Assembly: GCA_024760905.1 (NCBI GenBank)
Contig: CM045735.1
Coordinates: forward strand, 32,014,249-32,078,248
DNA length: 64,000 nt
Source of the DNA: Plotosus lineatus
Taxonomy: Eukaryota > Chordata > Actinopteri > Siluriformes > Plotosidae
Reading direction: 5' to 3'
Made by a program: the position numbers and the translations under genes. This document shows positions 45,372 through 55,956 of the stretch, piece after piece (positions within the stretch are counted from its first letter, which is position 1; each line of letters begins with the position of its first letter). The notes under the pieces were generated by a model, which saw only the letters and a program-made list of their open reading frames with translations, was not told the origin of the DNA and did no database searches.

Positions 45372-45580
45372 TCAATTCATTCATTTATTTTCTAAGCTGA
45401 TTAATCCTACTTATAGTCACAGGGAGGGTGGCACCTATCTCACCCACATTGGGGTGAATGAAGGTGGGATGCACCCTGAACTGCTTGCCAGACCATTGCA
45501 GGACCATTGCACACACATTTACACAGTCACACTGACATCTAGGAGCAATTTGGAACAGCCAATGCAGTTAATGCAGTGAG
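45372..45580 (-). mobile_element. SINE-2 copy, tail and body
   Basis: TCATTCATTTATTTTCTAAG and GGCACCTATCTCACCCACAT are a diverged type B tail. GGAGCAATTTGGAACAGCCA is SINE-2 body. Confidence 0.6.
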
Positions 45581-45604
45581 TTACAGATCTGTTGGTTGTT
45601 TGTT

Positions 45605-45745
45605 CAATCAAAAATATCACTACTGGGCCCTTGAGCAAGGCCCTTAACCTTCTATTGCCCAGTTGTATTTAAAAAAGGTAATTCATAACTGTAAGTTGCT
45701 CTGGTTAAGAGTGTCGACCGAATGCAGTGACTGTAATGAATGCAG
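45605..45745 (+). mobile_element. V-SINE-like 3' part
   Basis: GAGCAAGGCCCTTAACCTTC and GTAAGTTGCTCTGGTTAAGA match the block order at 52255-52432. The tail resembles the L2-type end of V-SINE/HE1-like fish SINEs as I remember them. Confidence 0.6.
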
Positions 45746-45792
45746 TATGATACAGAGGACACACCTAATTTTGTCCTTTGTGACAACCAACC

Positions 45793-45895
45793 AGGTGGCA
45801 TGGTGGTACAGAGGCTAGCACTCTGCCTCTCAGCAAGAAGGCCTGGGTTAATTAGGAGGAAGCAGCTTAAAAAATGAAAGAATGAATAATTTTTT
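45793..45895 (+). mobile_element. SINE-2 head with direct jump to tail
   Basis: GGTGGCATGGTGGTACAGAG and CAGCAAGAAGGCCTGGGTTA, then AATTAGGAGGAAGCAGCTTA. The body is deleted. Confidence 0.6.
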
Positions 45896-46250
45896 AAAAT
45901 ACCAAACTACATATGAACCCATCAACAAGACCCTGATCTTAGGTTCTCTGATTTTCACACATTGCTCCGAGAAATAATAAATCTTTTAAATTAACTAATT
46001 TTCTCTAGCACCATCTTCCAATATCCTACCTATTCTCTGTGCCAGAGGGAATGTGAAGGTCATCAACAAAATTTGCAGAATAGCACTGCAGGACATTGCA
46101 CAACAAGCAAGAAATAATAAATAAGAATGGGGTGACATTTACATTTGGCCAGAATAGCAGTAAGCAAGAATGTGATAATTGCTCAAAATTTTAACAGAGT
46201 TTTTAATAATTATGTTAAGTTCACTTTAAATAAGCACGCACAAGATGTAC
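45896..46250. other. No gene seen
   Basis: AT-rich unique sequence. Confidence 0.5.
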
Positions 46251-46251
46251 G

Positions 46252-46545
46252 AGGGGCGACATGTTAGCACAGTGGTCCCGGGCTCAGTGGATTCTGTGTG
46301 GACTTTCTCGCTGTGCGTATGTGAGTTTCCTTCCAAGGTCCAAAGACACATTAGGCCAACAGGCTATTTCAAATTGCCCCTAGATGTGAGTGTGAATGGT
46401 TGTGTGTGCATTGCCTTTCAATCGTCTGGTGAGTTCTACACTGTATACCCTGCCTTCACCCAGTTTCAGCTGAGGTAGGCTTCAGCCCTCTGGTGACCCT
46501 TGTAGGATTACGTGGTTTGGCAAATGAGTGAGTGAGTGAGGATTT
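46252..46545 (+). mobile_element. SINE-2 copy
   Basis: The head GGGGCGACATGTTAGCACAG, body TGTGTGGACTTTCTCGCTGT and ATTGCCCCTAGATGTGAGTG, and tail with TCAGCTGAGGTAGGCTTCAG are in the family order. Ends in GAGTGAGTGAG. Confidence 0.68.
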
Positions 46546-46870
46546 ATGAGGATATAAGGAGAAGCGCAATGTAGAAATGTCCTAAAACTTTCCAGATGAA
46601 TTAGAGGTTCGTATTAATCTTGGTTGTAGCTGTTCAGCCGTGTTACTCACAGAAATGCTATAAGCAGTTAAGCTACTCTGAAACTTCCCAAGCAAATACT
46701 GTACTAATTATGGGTAAGTCAACTGTGGGTGCTTTTTTAAAGAGGAAGCTGCAGCCCGGGATATGCTTTGCCCACCAATTAAATTGTATGGCCATTACAA
46801 AGCAATTTTGAGAAAAATAAAATATTGCTGAAGCCTAATTAATTTTTGAATGATAGGCTTATGACATGTC
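46546..46870. other. No gene seen
   Basis: Unique-looking sequence. Confidence 0.5.
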
Positions 46871-46875
46871 ATGAT

Positions 46876-46932
46876 TGACCTAAAAACATAATTTCCTCCT
46901 GGATCAATAAAGCATTCTGATTCTGAACTGTG

Positions 46933-46968
<36 letters not shown>

Positions 46969-46969
46969 G

Positions 46970-47009
<40 letters not shown>

Positions 47010-47024
47010 GCACACACACACACA

Positions 47025-47087
<63 letters not shown>
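46876..47087 (-). repeat. (CA)n linked to a LINE-type 3' tail sequence
   Basis: About 150 bp of CA (46936-47087) next to the reverse of GAATCAGAATGCTTTATTGA with TCCAGGAGGAAATTATG. Mirrors the arrangement at 23850-23990. Confidence 0.7.
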
Positions 47088-47090
<3 letters not shown>

Positions 47091-47282
47091 ACAGCAATAG
47101 TATTAACAATACCTGATTGGTGAGTCTTCTGTCTAATGTATCCCACTCCTTGGCAGGTGCCACCATAATGAGATATTTAATACATTTTGGCAGAAGGTAA
47201 GGTGGATGTCGCAGAATAGATGGAATGTTATCGGGGCTGTTCAATTCAGCAATATCCACAAAGTGTCCCATCATGGTAAAAT

Positions 47283-47515
47283 TATTCATTTACTAGTATT
47301 CATTCATTTGCTAAACCACTTAAACTTGTTATGGTCATGGGGAGGATGAATCCTCTCTCGGACAGGACTAGACATAGGCGGGGTACACACCTGAAGGCAA
47401 GGTCCATCATCTCATGGAAATACACACAACCATTCACATCCACATTCGCATTCACACCCAGATCAAGGGGAAATTTGAAATAGCCCAGTGGTGGGCTGAC
47501 AGGGTCAGCAAAGTG
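47283..47515 (-). mobile_element. SINE-2 copy, diverged
   Basis: TATTCATTCATTTGCTAAAC at the tail end, GGCGGGGTACACACCTGAAG, then ACCATTCACATCCACATTCG, in reverse orientation. Head missing. Confidence 0.55.
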
Positions 47516-47962
47516 TTCTAAACACTATTAGAAGGACTGATCTACATTTACAACTTAAATTCTAGAGTTTGTTCCGTCAAACTGTATTCATTTGTTCTCA
47601 AAAGTCTATTCTCTTCATTTCATAGTATGTCTCTTGGCTGCACTGCTTCCAGTACATGTATGTGGATGGTTTTTTTTTTTGGTTTTTTTTTGTCCAATCA
47701 AATTTCAGCTTTCATGTTCTGCCATGCCAATCTAATCTGCCCAGGGCCTTCAGAATCAGCAGTGCTGGTCTGTTTCATTTAAACTATATTAGCAATGGGG
47801 TTGTTCTTTAACCAATCAGATTTCAGATTCACCAGTTAGCTGGCTTACAATAACATAACAATTTTCCATCCTCATAACCAGCCAATCAGAGCAAAACTAT
47901 CTTAATAATCTGTAGTGATCAGCCACAATGCATTTTAAAATTAGATTTTTTTTTGCACCCAT

Positions 47963-48189
47963 AATGGCTGACAGAGGAGGAGAAATTAACTTGGTGTCAG
48001 ACTTAATTCTTAAAAATCCATTTTTAAGGCAGACTTGTTTAGAAAAGCTAAACTTCATAAGGAGACACCGTAGAGGTAAGGTTTGTGCTTGTTATATTGA
48101 GCTGAACACCAAATTTACCATGAACTTCCACCAACGCCAGTCATGTAACTCTCAGTTACTAGCAGATATGTGTGAAATGCCTTGTTATA
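47963..48189 (+). pseudogene. Possible N-terminus of a hAT/ZMYM-type transposase
   Basis: A frame begins MADRGGEINLVSDLILKNPF and continues LRQTCLEKLNFIRRHRRGK, then decays. An acidic start, a hydrophobic D-LL-PF block and a basic RRGR-like segment match, from memory, the N-terminal pattern of hAT-derived ZMYM-like proteins. R2 lacks this part. Too short for certainty. Confidence 0.35.
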
Positions 48190-48531
48190 GTGTTCATTCA
48201 TTCATTCATTTTCTGATCTGCTTAATCTTAATTAGGGTCCTGGGGAGGTTGGAATCTATCTCAGTCAACTTTGGCTGAGGGCAAAGTACACCCTGGACGA
48301 CTCATCAGGCCATCGCAAGACAGAAACGTGCTGATGGCTATGCAGCTACTCTTGAGGAAATTCAGCAATGGTTATTTTACAGCCTTTCACCACAAACAGC
48401 GAAAGACATGGACGGGCTTTGATAACCCAGTTAGCTGCACTGGAGGGGACAGCAGTGACAACCCATTAGAGTTCGGCTTGAACCTCCGACCTTGGACTCA
48501 GTAATCTAGCACCCAACCACCAGACCACCAC
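48190..48531 (-). mobile_element. SINE-1, type B tail, with TSD, inside R1
   Basis: The complete minus-strand copy begins with TCATTCATTCATTTTCTG-type tail sequence and ends at the tRNA-like head. TGCCTTGTTATA is duplicated at 48178-48189 and 48532-48543. R2 retains the matching sequence after the junction, confirming the insertion point. Confidence 0.9.
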
Positions 48532-48969
48532 TGCCTTGTTATATTGTGTTTTTGTGTATTATTGATGGTTTGTGTAATTGTGATGGTGGTGATATTAAGA
48601 GGTGGATTTAGTCTGTTAAGTCCCACTAAAGGCCCAGGTACCAAATGCACAGCTCGCCACAGGAACAGCGAATTAAACATGATGTGTATGTGCGTTTAGA
48701 TTGTGTATTGAGTAAATTCAGTTTCTTCCTGTTCACTAAAATTGTTGAGATTTGGTGTTGAATGCATGGACACTTTGGGCAAGATTTTGAATCACATGAT
48801 ACACTACACATTCCATATAACCGTTAACCTCACACACACCTACAAACCATGACATCATACAAAAAAGTGGCTGTGTACAGACGTAGGACACAAATGTACT
48901 TTTTTGGTCTATCTGCCACGAGTTGGAATATGAAGGTGGACCCCCCCCAATGTTAGTAATATCATATTT

Positions 48970-49280
48970 AGTTATATCCAATTCTCACCTTGCCTCCCTA
49001 TCCCATACGACCACCACCATTTAGGGCGGGGTATAATCAAGCATGCACATGCCCTTTCTGTGACATAAGATTCTACGGCCCACCTCTTTATGGACTGCTG
49101 TGTATTCACACTTTGGAGGCGGCCTAACTCACTCGGAGGGAAAGGGAACCCGCTTCTTTTGCCCAAATGAGTGCACAGATGCTTACGGATTGGCTGGTGA
49201 TCGCTGTGAGTGACAGTATAGCGTATGCCATCCCTCCCTCTCATAAGAGCTCAACCAATCAGTTCCCATAAAATTCGAAC
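48970..49280 (-). mobile_element. SINE-3 copy
   Basis: Reverse of the family 3' end (TATCCAATTCTCACC), then GCATGCACATGCCC, and the body with TGGCATACGCTATACTGTC-type sequence. The head is not clear. Confidence 0.55.
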
Positions 49281-49543
49281 TTGTGATATCCAGGTTTCAC
49301 TGTCACACATCTTGTCGATCACTTGATCAATTGGGAGCCAAACCAAAATAGTTTTAAACCAGATATAGAACTCCATAAAACATGATGTCATTAACACAAA
49401 TGATCAACAACTCATTACAATATACAAGCAAGAACCAGCATATCTTTTTCTACTACCCAGAGACTGACCTCCTTTATTTTTCACATGCATGCTACTGTAA
49501 TAAACTTCATCCATTCCAGAGATCTATGTTTTCATTGCTCATG

Positions 49544-49632
<89 letters not shown>

Positions 49633-50250
49633 GCTGTACGGCCTACTGAATGAAAAATAAAATATTCAACATTTTATATTCTTGCTTTTTACTAATGGCA
49701 CTGACAAAATAACTAACAACTGCTTAAACCATATCCTTCATTTCTCTCCCATTAATAATCTTTATTTCACAGGTTACAGACTGACAGAAACGGCCTATTA
49801 ATTTAGTAGATTAATTATTACTATAAAATGTGGAAAATTCATCTTAATATTTTAATCAGTGTTGGACACTTATGACAGGATTCAATTTCATGCTGACTCA
49901 GGTAAGGTCAGACCGATTAAAATCCGAACTTTTACTGCTAAAGAAAGACAGATTGTAAGAAGGACGGATTTATAGTGAGGGCTCTACATGGGTGAAAAAA
50001 TTTTTAAAGGTCTCTTACTTATGAAATAACTTTTCCAAGCTTCAGCATTTCATAGTTCACAGTAGGAGTTCACTGTGAATAACTAGTTTAGTTTTTATTT
50101 TAAAAACGTCATGTTTTACCCACTGGATAAAACACAAGAAGATTTTATTTTACAGTTACAGAGTAAAGGTAAGATGGAAGTAATGGTGTTGAAAATATGA
50201 TAAAATCTAATTTTCAATAAATATTAGTATATATTTCCATTAGTAATGTT
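49281..50250. other. No gene seen; (TA)n at 49548-49628
   Basis: AT-rich sequence with a TA tract of about 40 units. Confidence 0.6.
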
Positions 50251-50254
50251 CAAA

Positions 50255-50445
50255 ATGCAGTGGTTAGCACATCTGCCTCACAGCAAGAAGGATGGGATTC
50301 GACTTCAGACATTTCTGTGGAGAGTTTAAATGTTGTTCCCGGGCTTGTGCTTCCTCAGAATACTCCAGTTTCCTCTCATAGTTCAGAACTGTGCATGTTT
50401 TGATAGCTGACAGTTTCACTAGGTGTGAGTGTGAATTATTTTGTT

Positions 50446-50476
<31 letters not shown>

Positions 50477-50477
50477 C

Positions 50478-50520
<43 letters not shown>

Positions 50521-50640
50521 TGGTCCTGTGATCATCTGGCAAGTTATTTGTAGTGTATCCCACCTTCCCCCAGTGTCAGCTGAGATAGACTCCAGCCTCC
50601 ATGTGACACAATTACAATTGACAAAGTAGTTTAGGAGTCA
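50255..50640 (+). mobile_element. SINE-2 copy with internal (GT)n
   Basis: The head CAGTGGTTAGCACATCTGCC and body AATACTCCAGTTTCCTCTCA lead into a GT tract at 50448-50519, at the position where the family has a GTG-rich GTGTGAATG segment. The tail TCAGCTGAGATAGACTCCAG follows. The microsatellite grew from within the SINE. Confidence 0.7.
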
Positions 50641-50817
50641 TCGTCAAACAATACTGGATTACTTGGGTCGAATCCAGATACAAAAAAAATAACAATGTTG
50701 CTGAAAAGATGCAGTTTTGCAAAAAAAATGCCATTGTTTTGCAAAAGTAATGCTGTTTATTCAAAGTTGTCATAATTATTTATTTATTATTTTTTTTATT
50801 CTATGTTTCCTATCCTA

Positions 50818-50942
50818 ATGTGTGCCCTGAATTGGTCTGCGAGCTGTCCAGGGTGTACTCTGCCCTCAGCCAGATCTGGCTGAGATGGTTGCCAGCCTTC
50901 TCGTTAGCATAATTTGGATTAGCGGTTCAGAAAATGAATGAA
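50818..50942 (+). mobile_element. Type B (L2-like) SINE tail fragment
   Basis: GCGAGCTGTCCAGGGTGTAC, TGGCTGAGATGGTTGCCAGC, ending CAGAAAATGAATGAA. Confidence 0.65.
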
Positions 50943-51004
50943 TTCAGATTACTCTTTGGATCCAGGAGTTTATGAAAAGCTTTTTAACAAGCATTTATGA
51001 ATTT

Positions 51005-51247
51005 TTTTTTTTTTTCTACTACCTGACAATCCATCACAGGGCCAACACACACAAATGTTCCCTTCACACTTACATCTAAGGGCAGTTTGGGACAGCCAAT
51101 GAGCTTAATGTGTATGTCTTTGGTAGACAGTGAGAGGAAACTGGCATACCCGGAGGAAACCCACACAAGCACAGGGAGCAATCAAACTCCACACAGAACT
51201 TACGACGTGAACTGACGTGGACATGCTAACCACTACGCCAATATGAC
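51005..51247 (-). mobile_element. SINE-2 copy
   Basis: Reverse orientation: GACAATCCATCACAGGGCCA, GAGGAAACTGGCATACCCGG and CATGCTAACCACTACGCC mark tail, body and tRNA-like head. Confidence 0.68.
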
Positions 51248-52249
51248 ATTAATACGGAATTTACTTATGATGAAATTACATGTGGGCATTTTGAGAATAT
51301 TCATTGAACTTCAAAGATTGCTCAGCTACTCAGATTTTTTTTCAAACAAAAGCATGACTTTTAAAAGCATGAGTTTTTTTAGAGCCAAAAATAACAGCAC
51401 CACCAACACGTCAGCAAAAATACACATGTTGTGTATTTCTCTCAAAATAAATCAGAACATTGATGGGAGTTAATTAAAGAGAATAGAACATCAGTTCCTT
51501 ATGAGCACCCGAGACTCACTGTTCTTCATTAGCATAAGATCTGAACATGAACAAATGCACATAAGCCTATTTTAATCAGAAGCATGAACCAACAGTCTGT
51601 AACATTACTCAAAACTTTAGAAAATGGGCTGTGCTTGTGCTTGATGCTAATCATAAAAGTAGAATTTGTGCCATGATGAGACAAAGAAAAAGCGATCTCA
51701 CCCCTCCCTGTACCAGAACTCAAGTAAGAGTAAATGAATAACGGACGCTAGCCATTCACATACATGTAGCTCTTTTCGAGCTCGACCACATATCAAACAC
51801 CTCATTCTCCATCTATATGCACTTGTGCCTGCTTTCCCAAGCTTTTCTGATTTTAATGAGGTGATCCGGCAGAAGTATTGGCCTTCCATAGATAAACTGG
51901 CACACATGTGCCGTCCTGGAGGCCATATTTTTTTTTTTTAAATTTGTTAACCTGAAAATTATTAAAAGTCTCTATTCAAGGCATCATCTGACACTCATGG
52001 TTACCTATTGTTTTTCTGGAGAAAAGTAAGTGGAGAAAAAAACTTTGTCTTTGTAATGGTGGATGCTTAACTTTCCTGTGGTCCTTGCACCCGTGTATGC
52101 ATAACTGACAGACTGTGAGGTTGATCACGCGAGAGTTGTGATAGAAAATTCGACTAATACAAATAGATTTTTTTGTGATTTTACTGCAAATTTTGAAATA
52201 CATGTGAAGATGTTTTGCGACTCCATACGCATGCAAAAACTCTGTTGTT
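51248..52249. other. No gene seen; repeat-free stretch
   Basis: About 1 kb without recognised elements. 51480-51910 is of mixed composition and could be conserved non-coding DNA. No coding motif was found. Confidence 0.35.
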
Positions 52250-52432
52250 TAGGGACTTAGTGGTTAAAGCAATGGGTTACTCATCTGAAGGTCAAGCATT
52301 TCAATCCCAACTACCAGCACTGTTGGGAGCCTGAGCAAGGTCCTTAATCCTCAATTTCTGTTATATAAAAATGATCATTATAAGTTGCTCTGGATAAGAG
52401 TGTCTGCCAAATGTTTAAATACATCATGAGAG
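52250..52432 (+). mobile_element. V-SINE-like element
   Basis: The head TTAGGGACTTAGTGGTTAAA and CATTTCAATCCCAACT (diverged B box) are followed by GCCTGAGCAAGGTCCTTAAT and the tail AAGTTGCTCTGGATAAGAGT with GTCTGCCAAATG. This tail is typical of L2-dependent fish SINEs. Confidence 0.72.
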
Positions 52433-52724
52433 GGACACGCAACAATTTTTGTGAGTGATTTGTGATTTGGTTGTGGATGTTTGGCAAAAAAAGCAAATCT
52501 CCTGTTGTAAATCAGTTACATTTTGTTTGCTTTTTGCTCTCAAACCATTTCCGTTTTTTATTTATTTGTTATGAGCACAAACAAACTGTGAATCAAATAT
52601 AAATGATGACAAAATATATAGAATTTGGTGGATTCCAGCAAGTCTCGACTTTCAACTTTCCATGTGGAAGTTTCCAATTTGTTGCTTGTTCTTGTAAAAA
52701 CAAATAATGTGCGAGCAAAACAAG
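52433..52724. other. No gene seen
   Basis: AT-rich spacer. Confidence 0.5.
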
Positions 52725-52726
52725 TA

Positions 52727-53489
52727 CAGTGATACCTCAGCTCACGAACATAATTTGTTCCCTGAAAGTGTGTGTGAGGCGAAAAGTTCGTCTTCCGAAC
52801 ATTTATTTCCCATAAGAAACAATTAAAATGAGAATAATCCGTTCCCAGGTCCCCATAAAACATAATTTTCTACTAAATAAGCCTTAAAACTACACAAAAA
52901 TATACCTTATTTTATGTATAATAAATGTGCTATTGTATTGTAATTAAAGAAATAAACTGTACTGTATAATAAAGTGGTTTTATTTACCTTTGTGATGGTA
53001 GTTGATGGCTTGATGGAATGGAGTGGGAGGAGGAGGGAGGGAGGGACTTACTGTTTGGAAGGAGTGTTTGGAAACGCCTACTGTTTGGAAACACCCTTAG
53101 CCACACGCGCACCCTTAATAGCTTCCTTGTGCCTTGTACTGGTACTGGGACGCTGAGTCACACAAACGCACACCTCGTTCGTGTTTTTCAATGATCTCCG
53201 CCTGTGGTGGGGTCTTTTTCGGTCCCATAATAGCAAAAGTACACTCAATATGGTCCAAAATGTCTATCAAACACAAACCCCTTCCGCACTCAAAGAAAGG
53301 GGGTGACGAACTGTGACGCCGTGAGCGTGCGTCAGCTTCTCGTGGCCGCCACCGTGGCGCTGTTCTACCGCGTGGTTTGATTCGTCCGCCGAAAACTAGT
53401 TCGTCAGCAGAGACTATATGCTCGCAAATTTAATGTTCTTGAGGCGAAAAGTTTGTGAGCTTAAGCGTTCGTCAGCGGAGGTTTTACTG
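52727..53489. mobile_element. pogo/Tigger-like MITE, 763 bp
   Basis: The left end CAGTGATACCTCAGCTCACG and the right end, reversed, CAGTAAAACCTCCGCTGACG are inverted repeats. TA lies at both borders (52725-52726; 53490-53491). GAGGCGAAAAGTT occurs near both ends (about 52776 and 53442), extending the inverted symmetry in diverged form. No transposase. Confidence 0.8.
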
Positions 53490-53491
53490 TA

Positions 53492-54196
53492 CTTTGTGAC
53501 ATTCTTGCGACGTGTGCGAACAACTTGAGAGTTCAAGACTAGTCCACATCAGAGCCTCAATTTGCTACATTCATGGAAATTTCAAACATGTTTAAGATTT
53601 TTTTTTTTTCCACAAACCAGGCAACCAAAACGCGATTCTGTGCACAAATCTGTCGAGTAACAAATATGATAATGAACAGCGACATTCATGTCAGTCGCCT
53701 TTCCACCGCACCTCGAGTGTGATCACTCCGAACCACACCAGGATCAATTTTGTTACAGACTCCTCACTCGTTCACTGGGATTCTTAGACCATGTATGAGG
53801 GTCTGATATGATTTGGAGTAGCAGTGTTGAGTTTCTTATGACAATGTACTTGCTAAGCACTGTGAAGATCTGCAGATTCAGTAGTTTCACTGTACTGCGG
53901 AGTGCACTGTTCGTAATCAGTTGCATACAGAACATCAAGAAAACAAGTCTGGATGTTGTGTCTTGTCATATCTATGACCCAATTTGACTTTAAAAAAGGA
54001 TGGCATGCATACAGTAAATGCTCTATTATTGTGCAAGCTATTATTTTGTTTGGGGCACCTTCAGCCTTGATTACAGTGCAGAATCAACATGGTTTTGTTT
54101 TGACAAGCTTAAGCATAATTACAACATTGCAGAGTTGGGCTTATTCCTCATCAACATCTTGTGCTGATGATGGTGAAACTGAAACACTCCATAAAG
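53492..54196. other. No gene seen
   Basis: Unique-looking sequence. Confidence 0.5.
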
Positions 54197-54213
54197 TGTT
54201 CTTTAATAACTTT

Positions 54214-54536
54214 GTCTGTCTTCCTTTCGGCTTTTTCCCTTTTTACTTCATTTGATTCGCACATTTTGATTTTGGCAGAGGTTTTTACGTCGGATGCCCT
54301 TCCTGTCACAACCCTTTTAGCAAGGGATAGAAACACGCTGACGACTTTGCAGCTACTCTTTACGAATGTCAGCAATGGTTCTTTTACATGCCTTACACCA
54401 TAGACAGTGAGAGACATGGCCCGCCTTTGATAACCCAGTTAGCCGCACTGGGGGGGACAGTGACAACCTTGTGGAGAGTGGGACTCGAACCCCCAACCTT
54501 TGGATTGCCCTATACCACTAGACCACCACTGCCCCT
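54214..54536 (-). mobile_element. SINE-1, type A (RTE) tail, complete, with 17-bp TSD
   Basis: Minus-strand copy with RTE 3' module (TTCCTTTCGGCTTTTTCCC), LINE 5'-UTR module (GTCGGATGCCCTTCCTGTC), core and tRNA-like head (GGGACTCGAACCCCCAACC). TGTTCTTTAATAACTTT is duplicated perfectly at 54197-54213 and 54537-54553. Part of the 3' module (the GGCGACCCCTGA segment) is missing. Confidence 0.93.
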
Positions 54537-54689
54537 TGTTCTTTAATAACTTTCAATAGGGTTAAAGTCAGGTCTCTGGGGTGCCAATATTTAAGTGAAA
54601 TTATTTGTCATGCTCCCTGAAACAGTCTTTTACTATTAGACCCTGTTTTATATACAGTATGTGGAAGAAAGATTCTATTGATGTGATAG

Positions 54690-55036
54690 TTCAGTTCAGT
54701 TCATTTTCTGTAACCGCTTAATCCGAATTAGGGTCGCTGGGAGGCTGGTGCCCATCCCAGCCGACTCCGGTTGAGGGCAAAGTACACTCTGGACAGCTCG
54801 ACAGGCTATTACAGGGTGGAAACACGCTGACGGCTTTGCAGCTACTCTTGTCGAAAGTCAGCAATGGTTATTTTATATAAACCTCTCACCATAGACAGCG
54901 AGAGACATGGCTGGCCTTTGATAACCCAGTTAGCTGCACTGAGGGGACAGCGACAACCTTGTGGAGAGTAGGACTCAAACACCAAATCTTAGGATCAGCA
55001 ATCCAGCGCCCTATACCACGAGGCCACCACTGCCCA
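54690..55036 (-). mobile_element. SINE-1, type B tail
   Basis: Minus-strand copy: tail TTTTCTGTAACCGCTTAATC and GGGAGGCTGGTGCCCATCCC, then a core identical in order to the type A copy next to it (GCTTTGCAGCTACTCTTG; CTTTGATAACCCAGTTAGC), then the head. Confidence 0.9.
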
Positions 55037-55271
55037 TTTTGATAGGACAGTCTAAACTATATTCGCAATGGGGCTGTTTCTTTAACCAAACAGATTTCAG
55101 ATTCACCTCACAGGGCCAGTTAGCTGGCTTACAATAATGGCAATACTTTTCCGTCCTCTGATTGGTTGGTCAGAGCAGAGCTGAATGCTGGTGAAGGTTA
55201 TGTTATGCTCATAGTTACTAGCAAAAATGCATGAACATGCTTCTCTCTTTCTACAGCTATGATTTATTCTA

Positions 55272-55823
55272 CAGGGATCCCTCACTTTCCACGGTTAATT
55301 GGGACCGAGATCCCCACGCGACCATCGAAATCTGCGTAGTAGGGTCAACCCCCCAAACCCTCTGACTGACATATATGTACATGTATATGTATATATAATT
55401 TCAATAAATACATATTCAATGCTATACATGCTTATAATAACAATTAAACATTAAAACATAATGCATAAAATGTAAATAAAATATAAATACACACACATAC
55501 AGATAGTATTGCACGAGAAGAAGATGACACACATACATATGCATGCAGATGTGCATGCACACACAGATGTGCACCTCACAACAATGTAAGTAGTTTTGAT
55601 GAGAAATGTTGGGTTGTTTTTTGTTTTGTGTTGGTTTAGGATTTTTTTTCCTAATTGGCCTTGTTTTTGTTGCATTTTCTTTAATTTTTCCCACTATTCT
55701 TCCTTAATTTCCTTCTTTTTTAATTCGATGGACATTTATAAAAAAAATAATAAAATTAAAAAAAAAAAAACGCAATGCACTGAAGCCACATTAATTGAAG
55801 TGCAGAATAGCAAGGGATCCCTG
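55272..55823. mobile_element. TA-flanked MITE, 552 bp
   Basis: The left end CAGGGATCCCTCACTTTCC and the right end, reversed, CAGGGATCCCTTGCTATTC are inverted repeats. TA is present at both borders (55270-55271; 55824-55825). The R1 paralogue (48536-48553) is continuous across this point, a direct empty-site confirmation. The terminus differs from the CAGTGGTACC group. Confidence 0.85.
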
Positions 55824-55900
55824 TATTGTGTTTTTGCATATTATTGATGGTTCGTATAATTGTGATGTGATAGTAGAGGTATTAAGAGGGAGGGCAGTGG

Positions 55901-55911
55901 TGGCCTAGTGG
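55901..55911 (+). promoter_or_regulatory. RNA polymerase III A box in SINE-1
   Basis: TGGCCTAGTGG fits the tRNA A-box consensus TRGYNNANNNG at all fixed positions. Confidence 0.75.
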
Positions 55912-55945
55912 TATAGGGTGCTGGATCGCTGATCCAAAGGTTGGG

Positions 55946-55956
55946 GGTTCAAATCC
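55946..55956 (+). promoter_or_regulatory. RNA polymerase III B box in SINE-1
   Basis: GGTTCAAATCC differs from the GGTTCGANTCC consensus at one fixed position. It lies 34 bp after the A box, a tRNA-like spacing. Confidence 0.78.

Larger units (their letters stand above)
47713..48660 (+). mobile_element. hAT-like repeat, copy R1 (contains a SINE-1)
   Basis: Shares ACTATATTAGCAATGGGGTT, TTTAACCAATCAGATTTCAG and CAGTTAGCTGGCTTACAATA with copy R2 (55037-56310). Both end in GGCCCAGGTACCAAA. The outer right end (GCACAGCTCGCCAC) suggests hAT-type termini. R1 also carries a short coding remnant. The SINE at 48190-48531 is a later insertion. Confidence 0.5.

Noticed and set aside
46869..47289. Long cysteine/valine open frames over microsatellites (also 5103-5513, 16051-16285, 17849-18128, 60037-60257)
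   Set aside because: Translations of CA/GT, CT and TA runs; artefacts of low complexity.
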